From Nematopogon swammerdamellus (taxonomy: Eukaryota; Arthropoda; Insecta; Lepidoptera; Adelidae): DNA of 64,000 bases. A model generated the notes under the pieces. The model saw only the letters and a program-made list of their open reading frames with translations, was not told the origin of the DNA and searched no databases. The position numbers and the translations under genes are program-made. The stretch is from positions 13,445,971 through 13,509,970 of the forward strand of contig OX336338.1 in assembly GCA_946902875.1 (NCBI GenBank). Direction: 5' to 3'. Positions 24,501 to 33,890 of this stretch are shown here, piece after piece. Position 1 is the first letter of the stretch; the number at the start of each line of letters is the position of its first letter.

Positions 24501-27500
24501 CGACAGATCACATTCCTTTGTTTAACGGCAACGGCTCTGGCTCTGAAGAGGAGAGATCGCGGCTGGTGTCCGACGTGGTGACCAGGTTAAATTCAGTGGA
24601 AAAGAAAATAACTGACCCCGGGGTGAGCAGAGGCAGACCATTGCCCAAGTTCATGTTGACTTCGTGGACGGAAGAGAAGCGAGCACCTGTGGTGAACCGC
24701 ATAGCAGACTATGGATCCAAGAATTCCACAACTCAAGCTAACGTCTGGACAGCCGGCACCATCGCTGCCCCCCATAGAAACGTTGTCCAGTCGGAGTGTC
24801 GCACTGACCAGCAGTCTTTACCATTCGCTCTGTCGGCCACACTACCACGACCATTCGCCACATCTACAGGTGACTTTCTTTCAGTACTTCCCACTACTAA
24901 ATAACATTATATTAAATACTTTCGATCGTTTTTGCTCTGTGAGTGCCCACAGTTCAAAACTTTGATATTGCATGTCTGACCAACATTTACTTGTTTCAGT
25001 AATGACTACAAACCCGAAGCTGGCCATAGTGAACAACACTCTGCCGACTATTATAAATGTGGTTGAAAAGGCCAACCACAACAAACATAACGACAATACG
25101 AATAGCGGCATTATTTCTGGCAACACTCAGAAACGGCAGTCTGCTTACGCCAGGCTAAATATGTACAACATGTCACCTACAATTCTCCCTGATTCTCGTT
25201 TAGATTCGTATGGGAATGGTGGGAATGGTGGCAGTATCAATATTCCAACAAAGCCCTCTTGGGAGTTAGTAAAGGATGCATCGAAGAAATTGGAAGAGAA
25301 CAAACTGAACGGTGAACAGGTTTTGTCAGAGGAAGTTGCAGCCAAAGCTCGCAAATTTTTGGGCGAAAACAATTTAGATGGTAAAAATAAGAGCATTGTG
25401 GGTAAAGCGAATGGAAATAAGTTAATGGAGAACGGCGTTGGCAAGGATGAGGGAGTGCGACACGTGTACAAATATCCGAAGCCGCTTCAGTTCCAGCTCG
25501 GAACTTGGACTGATAAATCTAAAACGCTTAAGATAGATACAGAAGAGAACATTGAGCATAAGAACGATCCACCGCTCGTTACGGAATTAGATGAAGGTAC
25601 TTTCTTAATATTGATCTAGGTATTATTATTTATTATTTCTTTATTACACCATAAAAACTTTTTTTTCAGTTATGAAATACTGTTTACTTTAAATTTGTGA
25701 TATGGGTGTCACAAAATGGTGTATTTTATATACGCCATTGTCGCGACAACCTGTGTTATATAATATGTGTTATAGGTGCGTCGAAATAGGAAATCATTTT
25801 GCTTGTCCTGTTTTATGCAGATACATTTCCGTTTCATTTTAGGAAAGCATGATGACCTTCAGATGAGAGCGATGTGTTATAATTTGGAATATTCTTATAA
25901 AAGATTTATCTTCGATAAAGTATTAGGTTTGAACTTTGATATATAATTCACCAAATGTAGGTATTACGCTTGATGTGCTAGAATAGAACCCTTCGCTTCT
26001 TCACATATTATAGTGGGTAGTACCTACTTGTTTTGTCTGTTTTGTATCATTATTTGTGGCTTTAATCTTGTTTTATAGAACTCGGGTCTACAATTTAAGC
26101 AGTTTAAAACGAATCATTGTAACCAAACGTTATTGGATTTGAATAAAAACAATGTTTCGTTCAAGTACATAGGGGAGACTGGGGATGGTTGTGACATTTT
26201 TTTTGAAAATATGGCTTTACTTTTTTCTGATTGATTGTTTTATGTTGCAATATATTTGTTGGATAAAGTAACTATTCAGCTTTTTATTCTGAAATTAATT
26301 TTAGGTATCAGCCTCGTACGTGGGGCACACTAAAAGTTTCCGGAATTAATAAGAATAAAATACTATTAAAGGTCAAAAATGAATTTATTGTTTCTCAAAA
26401 TATTCTCCCTTTGCGTAAATGCACTTTTTCATACGATTAAACCAATTTTGAAAACTTTTGTGCCACTCCTCCGTGGTGACCTCAGAAACGTGTTTTTCAT
26501 ATTCTTCGACAGCCTCTTCTGGTGATGAAAATCGTTGACCGCGTAATTGGTTCTTAATTTTTGGGAACAGAAAAAAGTCACAAGGTGCCGTCACCTGTTA
26601 CTATGTCCCACACCAAATTTGAAGCGCCTTTGTTGAATCTGGTAAGCATGGCATTGCACCAAGTGACGCGGTGCGTTTTTTGAGCCTCGGTCAAATTGTG
26701 TGGCATCCACCGCGAGCACAGCTTTCTCACACCCAAATGTTTGTGTAGGATTGATTGTATTTGACTCATGCCTATGTCTAAGGATGCCCGAATCTCATGG
26801 TAGGTCACATGCCTGTCTGTTTCGATCATACGGCGCACAGCATCGATGTTTTTGTTGTTCACATCGGTGAACGGGCGACCATCGCGAGATTCGTCACTGA
26901 GATTGACACGACCGCGCTTGAATTCTGCAAACCAGCAATAAATAGTCGTCTTGCATGGTGCTTCATCGCCAAAAGCAGATTGAAGCCGAGCGAGGCTCTG
27001 ATGAGCTGTCAAATTACACTTAAAATCGTAGAAAATCATACTACGAAAATTTTCCCGGGTTAAATTTATGTTATTGTAGACACGCAATTTTTAAAATGGC
27101 GCCACAATGGAAAAACAATTGACAGTCAGATGAAACAAACTGCATTCTACAGCCAAAGAGTTCCATTTTCAAATGTTGTAATTACTTTTTAAATATTGTT
27201 TATGTAAGTGGCCAATTCCGGAAACTTTTAGTGTGCCCTATGTACAAATGTCACAAATAAATGAATTCTTTGAAATAAAACCTGTGTAACATTCAACCCC
27301 GTACCTGGGGCTGGTTGTTACACCATAGGGGGTAAAATTTTACAGCAATAAATATACTCAAAAATATGTATTTTTATTCAGTACAAACAGAGTTCTTTTG
27401 CTTAATTTAGATAAGATAAGTTATACTATTTCTATATTTATAAAGTCAATACTCATTAGAACAAAAATTAGGTGACCTCCTACCTAAAGTAAATTATGAA

Positions 27501-28737
27501 GTTCTTTTATGAATAAAATTTTATAATGAAATCTATAGTAAGAATCCACAGAACTAAATTTATGCCTTTCTTCTTGGCAAAATAATTAACAATTAACTTA
27601 AACACTCAGTCACTTATAAACTGTCATCAATGTGAACAATCACATAGAACTAATAATAATCACATCAAACTGTCATTAATCTGAATAAAGAGACGATGTT
27701 TCCCTTAGCACATCTCACGTGCGAACATTTCTTACAAACCAGATTTTCATTATTCCGATTTTCTTTTGTACATCCTCCCTCATAAACAAGAACAAATGAT
27801 ATAGGTAAATAACATTATAGCAGTCATCAAAAATCTCTGCGGGGTTGGTTGTGACTTGTCACTACCAACCCCGGACATTTGTAACTTTTGGCCCCAACGC
27901 CAAAATCAAGCATTCAAAGTTAAATAGAAAAAAATAACTAGTTGTACTACATAAACAATGCATTAAGACATATTACACTAACACTTAACTATGCTACCAT
28001 CGAAAAGAGCTGTAGACCAAAATTAGGTACTAAAAAAACAAAATGTTACGAACCTGTGGTTTTAGCAACGGCGTGCGCGTTCTCCCTTCACGACAGCGCT
28101 AGCGACACTGAGGCGCGCGGGGTGCGTGCGTGCGACGCGGATCGTGGCGCGATCATTTGTACCTTACTAACGTTACTACAGCGTTCTCTGTTTAGCAACA
28201 ACTGCCGCTGTTACAACCTGCCCCCGTCACAACCAACCCCAGTCTCCCCTACTTTAAGACGTAAACAAATATACTTAATGAAATTTTTTCGTGTAAAAGC
28301 AGTAGGTACCTACTAGATGTCTTCGTGTTTTGTGTTTAACTGTCTATGTGAATACTGTGCCTGATCTGTAGTATGTAATACATAAGTTTTCTCTTTGGTA
28401 CTATCGTATTATACTACTTACTTATTTTGCTTTGATCTTTTCTCACATACTTTGTTTATATGTACTTGTGAAGCACTGTTTCCTTATCCATGGCCGCCAG
28501 TTTAGGACACGGTTACTCCAACAGTCGTCATCTCTTCGGTTGAGGTGCCCAGCCCACTTATCTTCCTAGGTGGTAATTTTCGTGAAATTCTAGTAGGAAT
28601 TTCCATCTGCCTTGTGGTCCTATAGAATAGAAGCTTAAACTGTGTTCATGTAGTGCCTAGGTAGGTCTTGGTACCTAGGTACTAACTAATATTGGTCTGT
28701 ATTATTTGCAGTTGCAGTGTGGAGCGCAACATATTGA
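15429..28737 (+). CDS. cordon-bleu family protein (Cobl / Cobl-like), 12 coding exons
   Basis: Cordon-bleu proteins are cytoplasmic actin regulators that promote filament assembly and shape cell protrusions. Exons: 15429-15529, 17593-17758, 18584-18790, 19199-19427, 19852-20030, 20211-20304, 21076-21204, 22188-22364, 22489-24019, 24082-24869, 25000-25596, 28712-28737. All have GT donors and AG acceptors; the phases join to 4224 nt, 1407 residues, TGA stop. Two ubiquitin-like modules are visible: residues about 12-89, with the family signature KPNTPIG, and about 189-268. Proline-rich basic stretches follow at 329-347 and 428-440 (RRKRAAPKPP, resembling the KRRAP motif). The rest is long, low-complexity and probably disordered. 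Vertebrate members end in actin-binding WH2 motifs; the only candidate seen is VDDLLKQIQKMKQNKKV at 981-997, which is weak. Length fits the family (about 1200-1400). An acceptor at 15388 just before the start implies upstream 5'UTR exons. Start chosen at the first ATG of exon 1. Confidence 0.92.
15922..16140 (-). mobile_element. family A SINE fragment
   Basis: Body of the SINE in reverse: GGCTACATCACCTACAACAT, GGTGCCATGTCAGTGCTTCC, CATAGCCGTTTCGACCGACG. Head lost. Confidence 0.72.
16225..16952. mobile_element. DNA-transposon-like element with ~65-bp inverted repeats
   Basis: Left end AAGGTGTTTCGTTAGTCATG... and its right-hand complement match for about 65 bp, continuing through TCGGGAGGGTTACATACACA. 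The interior carries a retrotransposon ORF fragment (16392-16715), not a transposase. Target duplication unclear in TATATA flanks. Confidence 0.7.
16392..16715 (+). pseudogene. C-terminal fragment of a non-LTR retrotransposon ORF
   Basis: Reads TGQGLHPYTLDLPRMRTNR, RTGKLWNALPAHIFPP, LGSFKRGVNGHLSGRHG and a stop. The WNALP and FKRGVNGHL pattern is the usual tail of retroelement reverse-transcriptase ORFs. It is enclosed by inverted repeats of another element. Confidence 0.7.
17593..17758 (+). CDS. Cobl exon 2: core of ubiquitin-like module 1
   Basis: Residues 34-89. PMMDLLIQIASKENLKPS and KPNTPIGMLNTQ are the most conserved parts of the first Cobl module. Acceptor TTTCAG|C, donor CAG|GTATTG; exon ends in phase 0. 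Confidence 0.93.
17759..18583. other. Cobl intron 2, nothing recognised
   Basis: AT-rich; a brief richer patch at 18010-18160. Confidence 0.3.
18584..18790 (+). CDS. Cobl exon 3: linker between the two ubiquitin-like modules
   Basis: Residues 90-158. Opens VIRLALKNSTALK, then a polar linker. Acceptor TCCTCAG|GTC, donor ATG|GTTAGT; both ends phase 0. Confidence 0.88.
18791..19198. other. Cobl intron 3, nothing recognised
   Basis: AT-rich, no repeats recognised. Confidence 0.3.
19199..19427 (+). CDS. Cobl exon 4: start of ubiquitin-like module 2
   Basis: Residues 159-234. FRLQIHLPFEQLHVLRVSP begins the second, more conserved Cobl module. The exon is markedly GC-richer than its flanks. Donor A|GTCAGT at 19428 is non-optimal but is the one that keeps the frame. 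Confidence 0.9.
19428..19851. other. Cobl intron 4; SINE-like B-box remnant
   Basis: 19545-19580 has GTGGGTTCGATCCGCATTGG, a tRNA B-box, without the rest of a tRNA. It resembles the remnant at 443-500. Confidence 0.4.
19852..20030 (+). CDS. Cobl exon 5: end of ubiquitin-like module 2
   Basis: Residues 235-294. EPELSLNLEGTLKEHGITEL completes the fold; a lysine-rich tail follows. Acceptor TTTTCAG|AT, donor AAG|GTGAAT. Confidence 0.9.
20211..20304 (+). CDS. Cobl exon 6: serine-rich linker
   Basis: Residues 295-325, beginning PSSRSNSVTELRPTSD. Acceptor TTTCTTTCAG, donor ACAG|GTGAGA. Confidence 0.87.
20470..20690 (+). pseudogene. RTE-type retrotransposon 3' end (decayed)
   Basis: In Cobl intron 6. 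Frame pieces FDDIKYVGGKQWFR, LRNIGEAHVQQW mark the end of an RTE-type endonuclease/reverse-transcriptase ORF, with stops and frameshifts. Relatives: 28487-28575 (-), 31480-31585 (-), 45420-45490 (+). Confidence 0.62.
21076..21204 (+). CDS. Cobl exon 7: basic and polyproline segment
   Basis: Residues 326-368. KPKPPPRKRGQAPPPPP looks like an SH3- or profilin-binding stretch next to a basic patch. Compositionally GC-rich (CCG repeats). Acceptor TTTGACAG|AA, donor CCG|GTTAGA. Confidence 0.88.
21765..21945. repeat. GGGGTGGCCGATGA repeats in Cobl intron 7
   Basis: The motif GGGGTGGCCGATGA occurs three times forward (21777, 21853, 21918) and its core once in reverse (TCGGCCACCCC, 21820-21830). Spacing is irregular. 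No known family recognised. Confidence 0.6.
22103..22176 (+). mobile_element. 5'-truncated RTE-type retroposon tail, inserted at an acceptor
   Basis: 74 bp: GGTCTAGCAGTGAACCGATA then (TGA)n. Flanked by exact 12-bp duplications ATTGATTACAGA at 22091-22102 and 22177-22188; the second is the acceptor of Cobl exon 8. Same tail family as 63212-63310 in reverse. Confidence 0.78.
22188..22364 (+). CDS. Cobl exon 8, with a transposon-duplicated splice acceptor
   Basis: Residues 369-427, beginning ESSCESMGEGSVGGS. The acceptor GATTACAG|AG lies in the right-hand copy of a 12-bp target duplication made by a short retroposon at 22103-22176. The left-hand acceptor copy would read into an in-frame TAG, so only the right-hand one fits. 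Donor C|GTATGT. Confidence 0.87.
22489..24019 (+). CDS. Cobl exon 9: large acidic, probably disordered region
   Basis: Residues 428-938. Starts PRRKRAAPKPPTPIS, the KRRAP-like motif, then about 480 residues rich in Asp, Glu, His, Ser and Asn without a recognisable domain. Short charged repeats such as HIEKETIHN and IQIEVQPLH recur. The open frame would continue 2 codons to TAA at 24021-24023, but donor CT|GTAAGC just before it joins exon 10 in frame. Confidence 0.9.
24082..24869 (+). CDS. Cobl exon 10: possible WH2-like helix and conserved tail motif
   Basis: Residues 938-1200. Residues 981-997 are the best WH2 candidate in the protein. Near the end LPKFMLTSWTEEKRAPVV looks like a conserved linear motif. 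The frame requires acceptor AATAG at 24077-24081, giving a 62-nt intron; the nearby TTGCAG at 24069-24074 would read into a stop. The exact acceptor is inference. Confidence 0.82.
25000..25596 (+). CDS. Cobl exon 11
   Basis: Residues 1201-1399. Includes KRQSAYARLNMYNMSPTILP and KPLQFQLGTWTDKSKTLK. No WH2 consensus. Acceptor TTTCAG|TA, donor GAAG|GTACTT. Confidence 0.88.
26319..27242 (-). mobile_element. internally deleted mariner element
   Basis: 29-bp terminal inverted repeats (two mismatches; shared core GGGCACACTAAAAGTTTCCG) with TA duplications at 26317-26318 and 27243-27244. Transposase coding remains on the minus strand at both ends only. It sits inside another element and is therefore younger than it. 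Confidence 0.9.
26385..27087 (-). pseudogene. mariner transposase, central deletion and frameshift
   Basis: N-terminal part (27087-26578): helix-turn-helix region with FRSMIFYDFKCNLTAHQSL, TTIYCWFAEFKRGRVNLSDE, then the linker up to DIVTGD. C-terminal part (26594-26385): APCDFFLFPKIKNQLRG to EYFEKQ. About 100 residues are missing between them, including the second catalytic Asp; first and third remain on either side. The parts are in different frames and overlap by a few bases. Typical transposases are about 345 residues; this retains about 235. Not functional. Confidence 0.9.
28487..28575 (-). pseudogene. RTE-type retrotransposon fragment
   Basis: Minus frame gives KWAGHLNRRDDDCW, SNRVLNWRPWIRK, the segment just upstream of the one seen at 20470. 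It ends 137 bp before the last Cobl exon. Confidence 0.58.
28712..28737 (+). CDS. Cobl exon 12: terminal exon with stop codon
   Basis: Adds VAVWSATY then TGA after a 3.1-kb intron. Acceptor ATTTGCAG in phase with exon 11. A second AG 6 nt downstream would give VWSATY. The 3'UTR follows; an AATAAA at 29069 is a candidate polyadenylation signal. Confidence 0.68.
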
Positions 28738-29068
28738 TAAGTGAAACGTTACCAAAGTGGCACCCGACAAGTGCTTAGGTTAAGTGAACAGGCAGATTTG
28801 TAGTAACTTTAGTTAAGCATTGGATGTAATTAAACATAGTTGTATGTAACATTTGTGTCATGTTGATATTCAGGGTGGGATAATAGAACTAAGTAGGTAG
28901 TCGGTTGTATCATTTCATTCATTGGTTGTATGTATTTTAATGCAAATATTCAAATAATGGTTCTATACCAAAAAGTTAGACAAGTAAAATATTAATATTG
29001 TTGATTATGATTAAGCCTTAATTTATTCGAAACCCATATTTAATTATGTTGTTGTGTACATAAAAAAA

Positions 29069-29074
29069 AATAAA
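29069..29074 (+). terminator. candidate polyadenylation signal of the Cobl gene
   Basis: An AATAAA hexamer in an A/T-rich stretch about 330 nt after the TGA stop. It is the first canonical hexamer seen after the terminal exon. Use is inferred only. Confidence 0.4.
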
Positions 29075-29766
29075 AAATATATATTAACTAGATATAGTTT
29101 GTCAAGTTTTATTTTGAAAACTCCTATATCAGATTGTGAATGGCATTTCACACATTTCAGTTGTCCTCACCGAGTAAGAAGAGGCGCCGCGGCCGGTGAA
29201 GATGATGGCCGCCGATCGCTCTTTTCTGGTTTCCCAGAAATAAATCTTTGTCTCGTGCATAAAATAGTTGAGAACGACAAGTGTTCTATGCTATTTTATG
29301 TGCGAGACAAAGATTCGTTCACTTGACACTTGGTGTGATGCAAGAGGCACACAAGGTCTGCGGGAGACTGGGTCGAGTTGTTACATATAAAACACAATGT
29401 GAAGGTGCACTTAGTCGGCGAACATGGTATTCGCAGCCCCCGTAAATATCTGAATGCCCGTGGGCACCTCTGCATTAGTGTGGCGCGCGCCATATGACGT
29501 GCTTCCCATAAAAAAAAAGTACGTATGAACTGATGTTGTACATGGGTCTACCGGCGTAAATTCACTCGCTAACTCACACAAATACTCGCATATTTCAACC
29601 AATAGCTGGGCTGGATGCCTCACCGAATGCCATCTGATTGGTTGAGTGAGTTCGTTTCTGATACTCACATCGCAAATTTGTTACGCCGGTACAGGGGCAG
29701 GACAGAGATGTGCAATCCCACACAAGGAAATTGGTAATATATAAATCGTAATCCCAACAGAGGATA
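29075..29766. other. intergenic; retroelement scraps
   Basis: 29401-29500 resembles the tail of the fragment at 16640-16730 (GGTATTCGCAGCCCCCG). An inverted repeat pairs 29230-29265 with 29280-29320 (AGATTTATTTCTG-type arms). No gene. Confidence 0.35.
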
Positions 29767-30021
29767 ATAAGGTCTTTCATTAGTAGGTAACTTTACGCTA
29801 AGGGGTGTATGTGTACCTATCAGATACTGGTCACGTTGCCATACCCATTAATTTTTTTTTTCGGATATCAAATACCTACCCATTCTACTACAATAATAGT
29901 TTATTGAACAATTATTTCATAGCATGGGTGGGTAGGTAAAAAAAAAATGGGTACGGGAACATTTGTATCTGATACACATACACCCCTTAGCGTAAAGTTA
30001 CCTACTAATGAAATACCTTAT
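29767..30021. mobile_element. palindromic MITE, ATAAGGTCTTTC family
   Basis: Near-palindromic over 255 bp: ATAAGGTCTTTCATTAGTAG and CTACTAATGAAATACCTTAT ends, with TTTACGCTAAGGGGTGTATG and its complement inside. Confidence 0.8.
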
Positions 30022-31664
30022 AGAAGATGTAATATACCTAGATAGGATATAGAGGTATATAAATACACATTTATATATTTCCGGTGCTATGGGCTGACAT
30101 CACAGATGTTTTAGGTGATGTAGAAAACCGTGACAGATTTCATTAAAAAAAATTACAATCTCTAAGCTCTTTCTAATTAGTGGCAATCAAAGAGGTTGAA
30201 TGTTGTCGCTGGCGCTCCTCATAATAAATCTATGGTGGCAATCGTTTTGTCTTAAGATGTTCTCTAAGCTCGTTAGATACTTTTCACTTTAGTGCATTTT
30301 AGCATTTATTTATATATATTTTTCTTTATTAGAATTAGATCAGAATAGAACGTTGAACATAAAGGATTGAATTCGATCATTTCTTTTCTAGCGGAGTGGG
30401 TCCACCGTCTGGCCGCTAGTTTTCGCGACAAAGTAACTCTTTAGTGGCATTATAATTTCGAACTTAAACACAACATAAAATTATCTTTAAATATAACTAT
30501 GTATGCTGTTCCCACTTAGCATTATTATATAATTAGCAGATTTATAGATATAATTTTTAAATTCAAATTAGATACACCTGGCGCCATCTCAGGGCTTAAC
30601 TAAAGAGTACTTTCATGTTACCAATTTTCTTGTATGAACAAATAAAACGAAACCCTTATCTACGTAAGGATAGATACATTTTATTAAAAAAGAAAGCATA
30701 TGTGTGCAGGTACAGATTTTCTTAGGAATATACAGTTTTCCAATATTAATTTTTTTTAGATATATACATACATTTATCGCAATATTGTTTCTAATAATAA
30801 CATGTGTATTTAAACATTTATTCTTGCTCGTTTAGTTAGTTCGTTAGGGAAGGTCACATATTTTTTAATTCACATAATACACACATTTAATTCTCCTGCA
30901 ACATTCGTAAGAACCATTTGACATATCACACATTGAAATAGAATATATATATACTCGTAGCATTACATAATATATACCTATTATAATTTCAGTCTGACCA
31001 GGATTTTTAGAATAGGAGTAGACAATATAGTCATTCAGTCAGAAAGGCAGTCAGTCAGTCAGTATCCACTGCTGGACATACTAGATTTCAGGTTTGGAAG
31101 AACTTGAATGCTACAATCTGAAATATAAAAAAGGTGGAGTAGGTAATATAGAGATGGTAGGTGCTTATGTACGCGCGTTAGAAGTTATGCTTGTTTGTCT
31201 ACATACAAATAGTTAGTTTACTCCCCATTTTCAGAAAAAAAATTGATTTCATATTTTCATTTGCGTAAAGAAGTATAACTTCAAAACGACCGCTGACTCA
31301 CCCTTGCTGCGAGTGTGCTGAATATGGCGGGCAGGGTTAGGAGGCCGAAGAGAACAAATGTGCTCCATTAAAATATGAATCAGTACTAGTCGTCGGACTC
31401 AATCCATCAAACAATCAAAACAACCCATCTGATCATAGGCCAGGACCGATCGCAGATTCCCAATTGAAGAAAAAACAAAAAACTGCTGGATATAGCCTCT
31501 CAAATTTTCTTCCGGTCCTCCCAGCCTTCAGTCAACGGTACGGAAACACTGTATCCGACGTACTTAATTTTGTCGTCCCACCTGGCGATATAGATAATAG
31601 TACCTACATCACTTTTGTTTTTTCTTGTTCCCCCCTTTTCAATTTTTTCTATAGGGAAATTTTT

Positions 31665-31955
31665 TAGGGTTCCGTAGTCAACAAGGAACCCTAATCACAG
31701 CAGTAGTATATATATCGAAATTAAAAGGAAAACTATCACAGCTAAGTAGGCTGGACAGGTTGACGAGTAATAGTCGACGAACTTATAAAATGTACGGACG
31801 ACAGCCATCATTTCACTGTTGAAGAACTTTTTCAATTTAACATTCATTTATTTCCCCTACAAAATTATACAAATAATCAAATAATTTATTTTGGTAGGGT
31901 TCCACAACTACGGAACCCTACACTGCGCGTGGCCCGACACGCACTTGGCCGCTTT
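31665..31955. repeat. TAGGGTTCCGTA dispersed repeat
   Basis: Starts TTTTTAGGGTTCCGTAGTC and ends CGCACTTGGCCGCTTTTT, like 12360-12735. Both GGTTCC and its complement GGAACC occur at each end. Confidence 0.6.
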
Positions 31956-32065
31956 TTATTCTTTATTTCTATCTAATAAAAGTAAAAAAGTTCATTACAA
32001 ATTTAACCTCTTGGCTTTCCAAATACTGAATATGCTTACAAAAACACCCGAAATATAAAAAAAAA

Positions 32066-32396
32066 ATCAACAACCGTTAAAAAGTAAAGAATAAATTTCG
32101 TTTAGTTACTTAAAGTCGGGGCACCACTAAGAAAATAAAATAAAACTCAGAACTCCGCGGTTCGGACGGGGTGCAGTCAGCGAGAAATCAACCCAAACGC
32201 AGGCAGACGCTTGAGGGCATACGTCGTTGACGGTTCTGCCCATTTAAAAAAAAAATTCTGAGTCAATTATTTGGGTATTTGATTTGGATGGCTAGTACCT
32301 ATTCTGTTTTGAGTTTAATTTTATTTACTTAGCGGTCCCCCGATGCCTTTAAGTAATTAAACGGAAATTATTTTTTACTTTTTAAGGGTTGTTGAT
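32066..32396. mobile_element. foldback element, arms ~85 bp
   Basis: ATCAACAACCGTTAAAAAGT on the left pairs with ACTTTTTAAGGGTTGTTGAT on the right; the arms stay similar through TAGTTACTTAAAG. The central 100 bp is GC-richer. No ORF. Confidence 0.62.
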
Positions 32397-33053
32397 GTGT
32401 CGAGGGTTTTTTAAATTTGTAATTAAATTTTTTTCAAGCATTTTTAAGAGACATGCTATGAACTTGCATTAATTTTGATTTATTGCTTGGGGCGTAGGTA
32501 TCTACATTTCATAAGTATGTATTTATGTTAAAAAATAATTTCTTCTAAATGACTTGCATAGACAGGTATATACTGTGTATATATACCATAGATCCAAGAA
32601 TACAATATTAAAGCATTTTTATTTTATTACAATTAATTAATGCTCTAATTGTCGGTAGGTTACAAGCACAGGGAAGGTGTTGAATTGAGCTTGCCATGGT
32701 TTCAACGAGTCAACCTGGTTGCAAAGATAATTTGCCATATTATTATATAAATAAATATTTGTATTTTTTATGTAGCATCACACACAAGGTAGGAGCAAAT
32801 TTTTAAAATTTTTGAAAATGTCTTCTAGAATGTAAGCAAAATATTTTTTTTTCTAATTTCATCCCCTTTGACACCACCAAGCGTTTAGAAGTTATAACCC
32901 TCGACAATTGGACGTACGGATACACTAGTCACACCATTCGGTTCCGTTATCATATCAATCACTTCTGAGGTACGGAACATAAAAAAATGTATGCTATCTC
33001 TGAACTACTTACATTATTAAACTGTATCTATCTTTTTATTGTTTCGTTGAATA

Positions 33054-33890
33054 CAGTAGAACCTCGATTGTCCAAGATATTGTGGACCAGTCCTATTAAA
33101 AGAACTCGGATAATACAAACTTTATTAAACTATAATCAGATAAATCCACATTTTTGAATACATAACATGTAATTAATTGTATAAATATCTGTGCTATTCA
33201 CATTCTAAAAGCAGGTGACGAACACAGCACTCCACGGCTTCACAGAACACAGCCGGCTCCATTGCGAGTAGGAGAAGGTTTCAGTGGAGCACGAGACCAG
33301 CGAGATCTCGTCAGCTAGTCAAGCCGCGTATCGACTGCGCGCTCCAAACCCTCGAACCTCGGAGCGCACGGCGGCAGCCGCGCCGCAGTCGATACCGGTT
33401 GGTATCGACTGCGGCGCGACTCAAGCCGCGTATCGACTGCGCGAAGTTGAGACGGACGTTGGCGGTGTGCGTGTGTTTGTTGCGTGCTGGCGACAGTCTG
33501 TCTAGCCATGGATAATGAGAGGAGCCGAGTGCTTATACAGCTGTATGGCCGCAAAGAAGTCTTGTGGAACAGCAAATGTTCACAATAAATGCCATGAATG
33601 ATTATGAAGGCGGCAGCCGCTCGCACAAGTCCGACGCCCATGGTGACCCGAGCGCGACAGCTGCGCTCAGTCGATACACTATAGAAAACTTGCCGCGCGC
33701 TCTGTGATCGTGCTGCTGGAGCGCTCGAACATGGCGCGCGCGGCAGATACGCAGCTTTAGTTGACGCCGCTGGCGGATTTTATTGATTTTTTTAAAATCT
33801 TGCTCCTCCAGAATATAATGTTGCATCTCGGTTAAGCTAGGTTAAACGCGACCTCGGCTAATCCGAGCTCGGATAATCAGGGTTCCACTG
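33054..33890. mobile_element. pogo-type non-autonomous element
   Basis: CAGTAGAACCTCGATTGTCC at the left and GGATAATCAGGGTTCCACTG at the right, with TA at both junctions, is the pogo/Tigger terminal pattern. The interior holds a GC-rich set of repeats (TCGACTGCGC, 33322-33450). No transposase. Confidence 0.75.

Larger units (their letters stand above)
26172..28249. mobile_element. inverted-repeat DNA element, ends GGGGAGACTGGGG
   Basis: 24-bp terminal inverted repeats, starting GGGGAGACTGGGG, one mismatch, flanked by TA on both sides (26170-26171, 28250-28251). The sub-terminal motif GGTTGTGAC recurs internally (27294-27325, and as an inverted pair at 27841-27874). No transposase found. About 1.15 kb without the nested mariner. 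Confidence 0.75.
25597..28711. other. Cobl intron 11, mostly nested transposons
   Basis: 25597-26169 shows nothing. 26172-28249 is an inverted-repeat element with a mariner nested in it. 28250-28711 includes an RTE fragment (28487-28575, minus). Confidence 0.6.
30022..33053. other. intergenic; minor repeats
   Basis: 30085-30150 SINE body end (+). 31480-31585 RTE fragment (-). 31665-31955 TAGGGTTCCGTA repeat. 32066-32396 foldback element. Otherwise AT-rich and featureless. Confidence 0.5.

Noticed and set aside
24050..24904. ORF starting at ATG 24050 as a separate gene
   Set aside because: The first codons are intron sequence; the remainder splices in frame to Cobl exons 9 and 11.
26797..27063. 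plus-strand 88-codon ORF
   Set aside because: Antisense shadow of the mariner transposase.
33284..33505. 73-codon ORF
   Set aside because: Lies in the repetitive interior of the pogo-type element; translation is duplicated low-information sequence.
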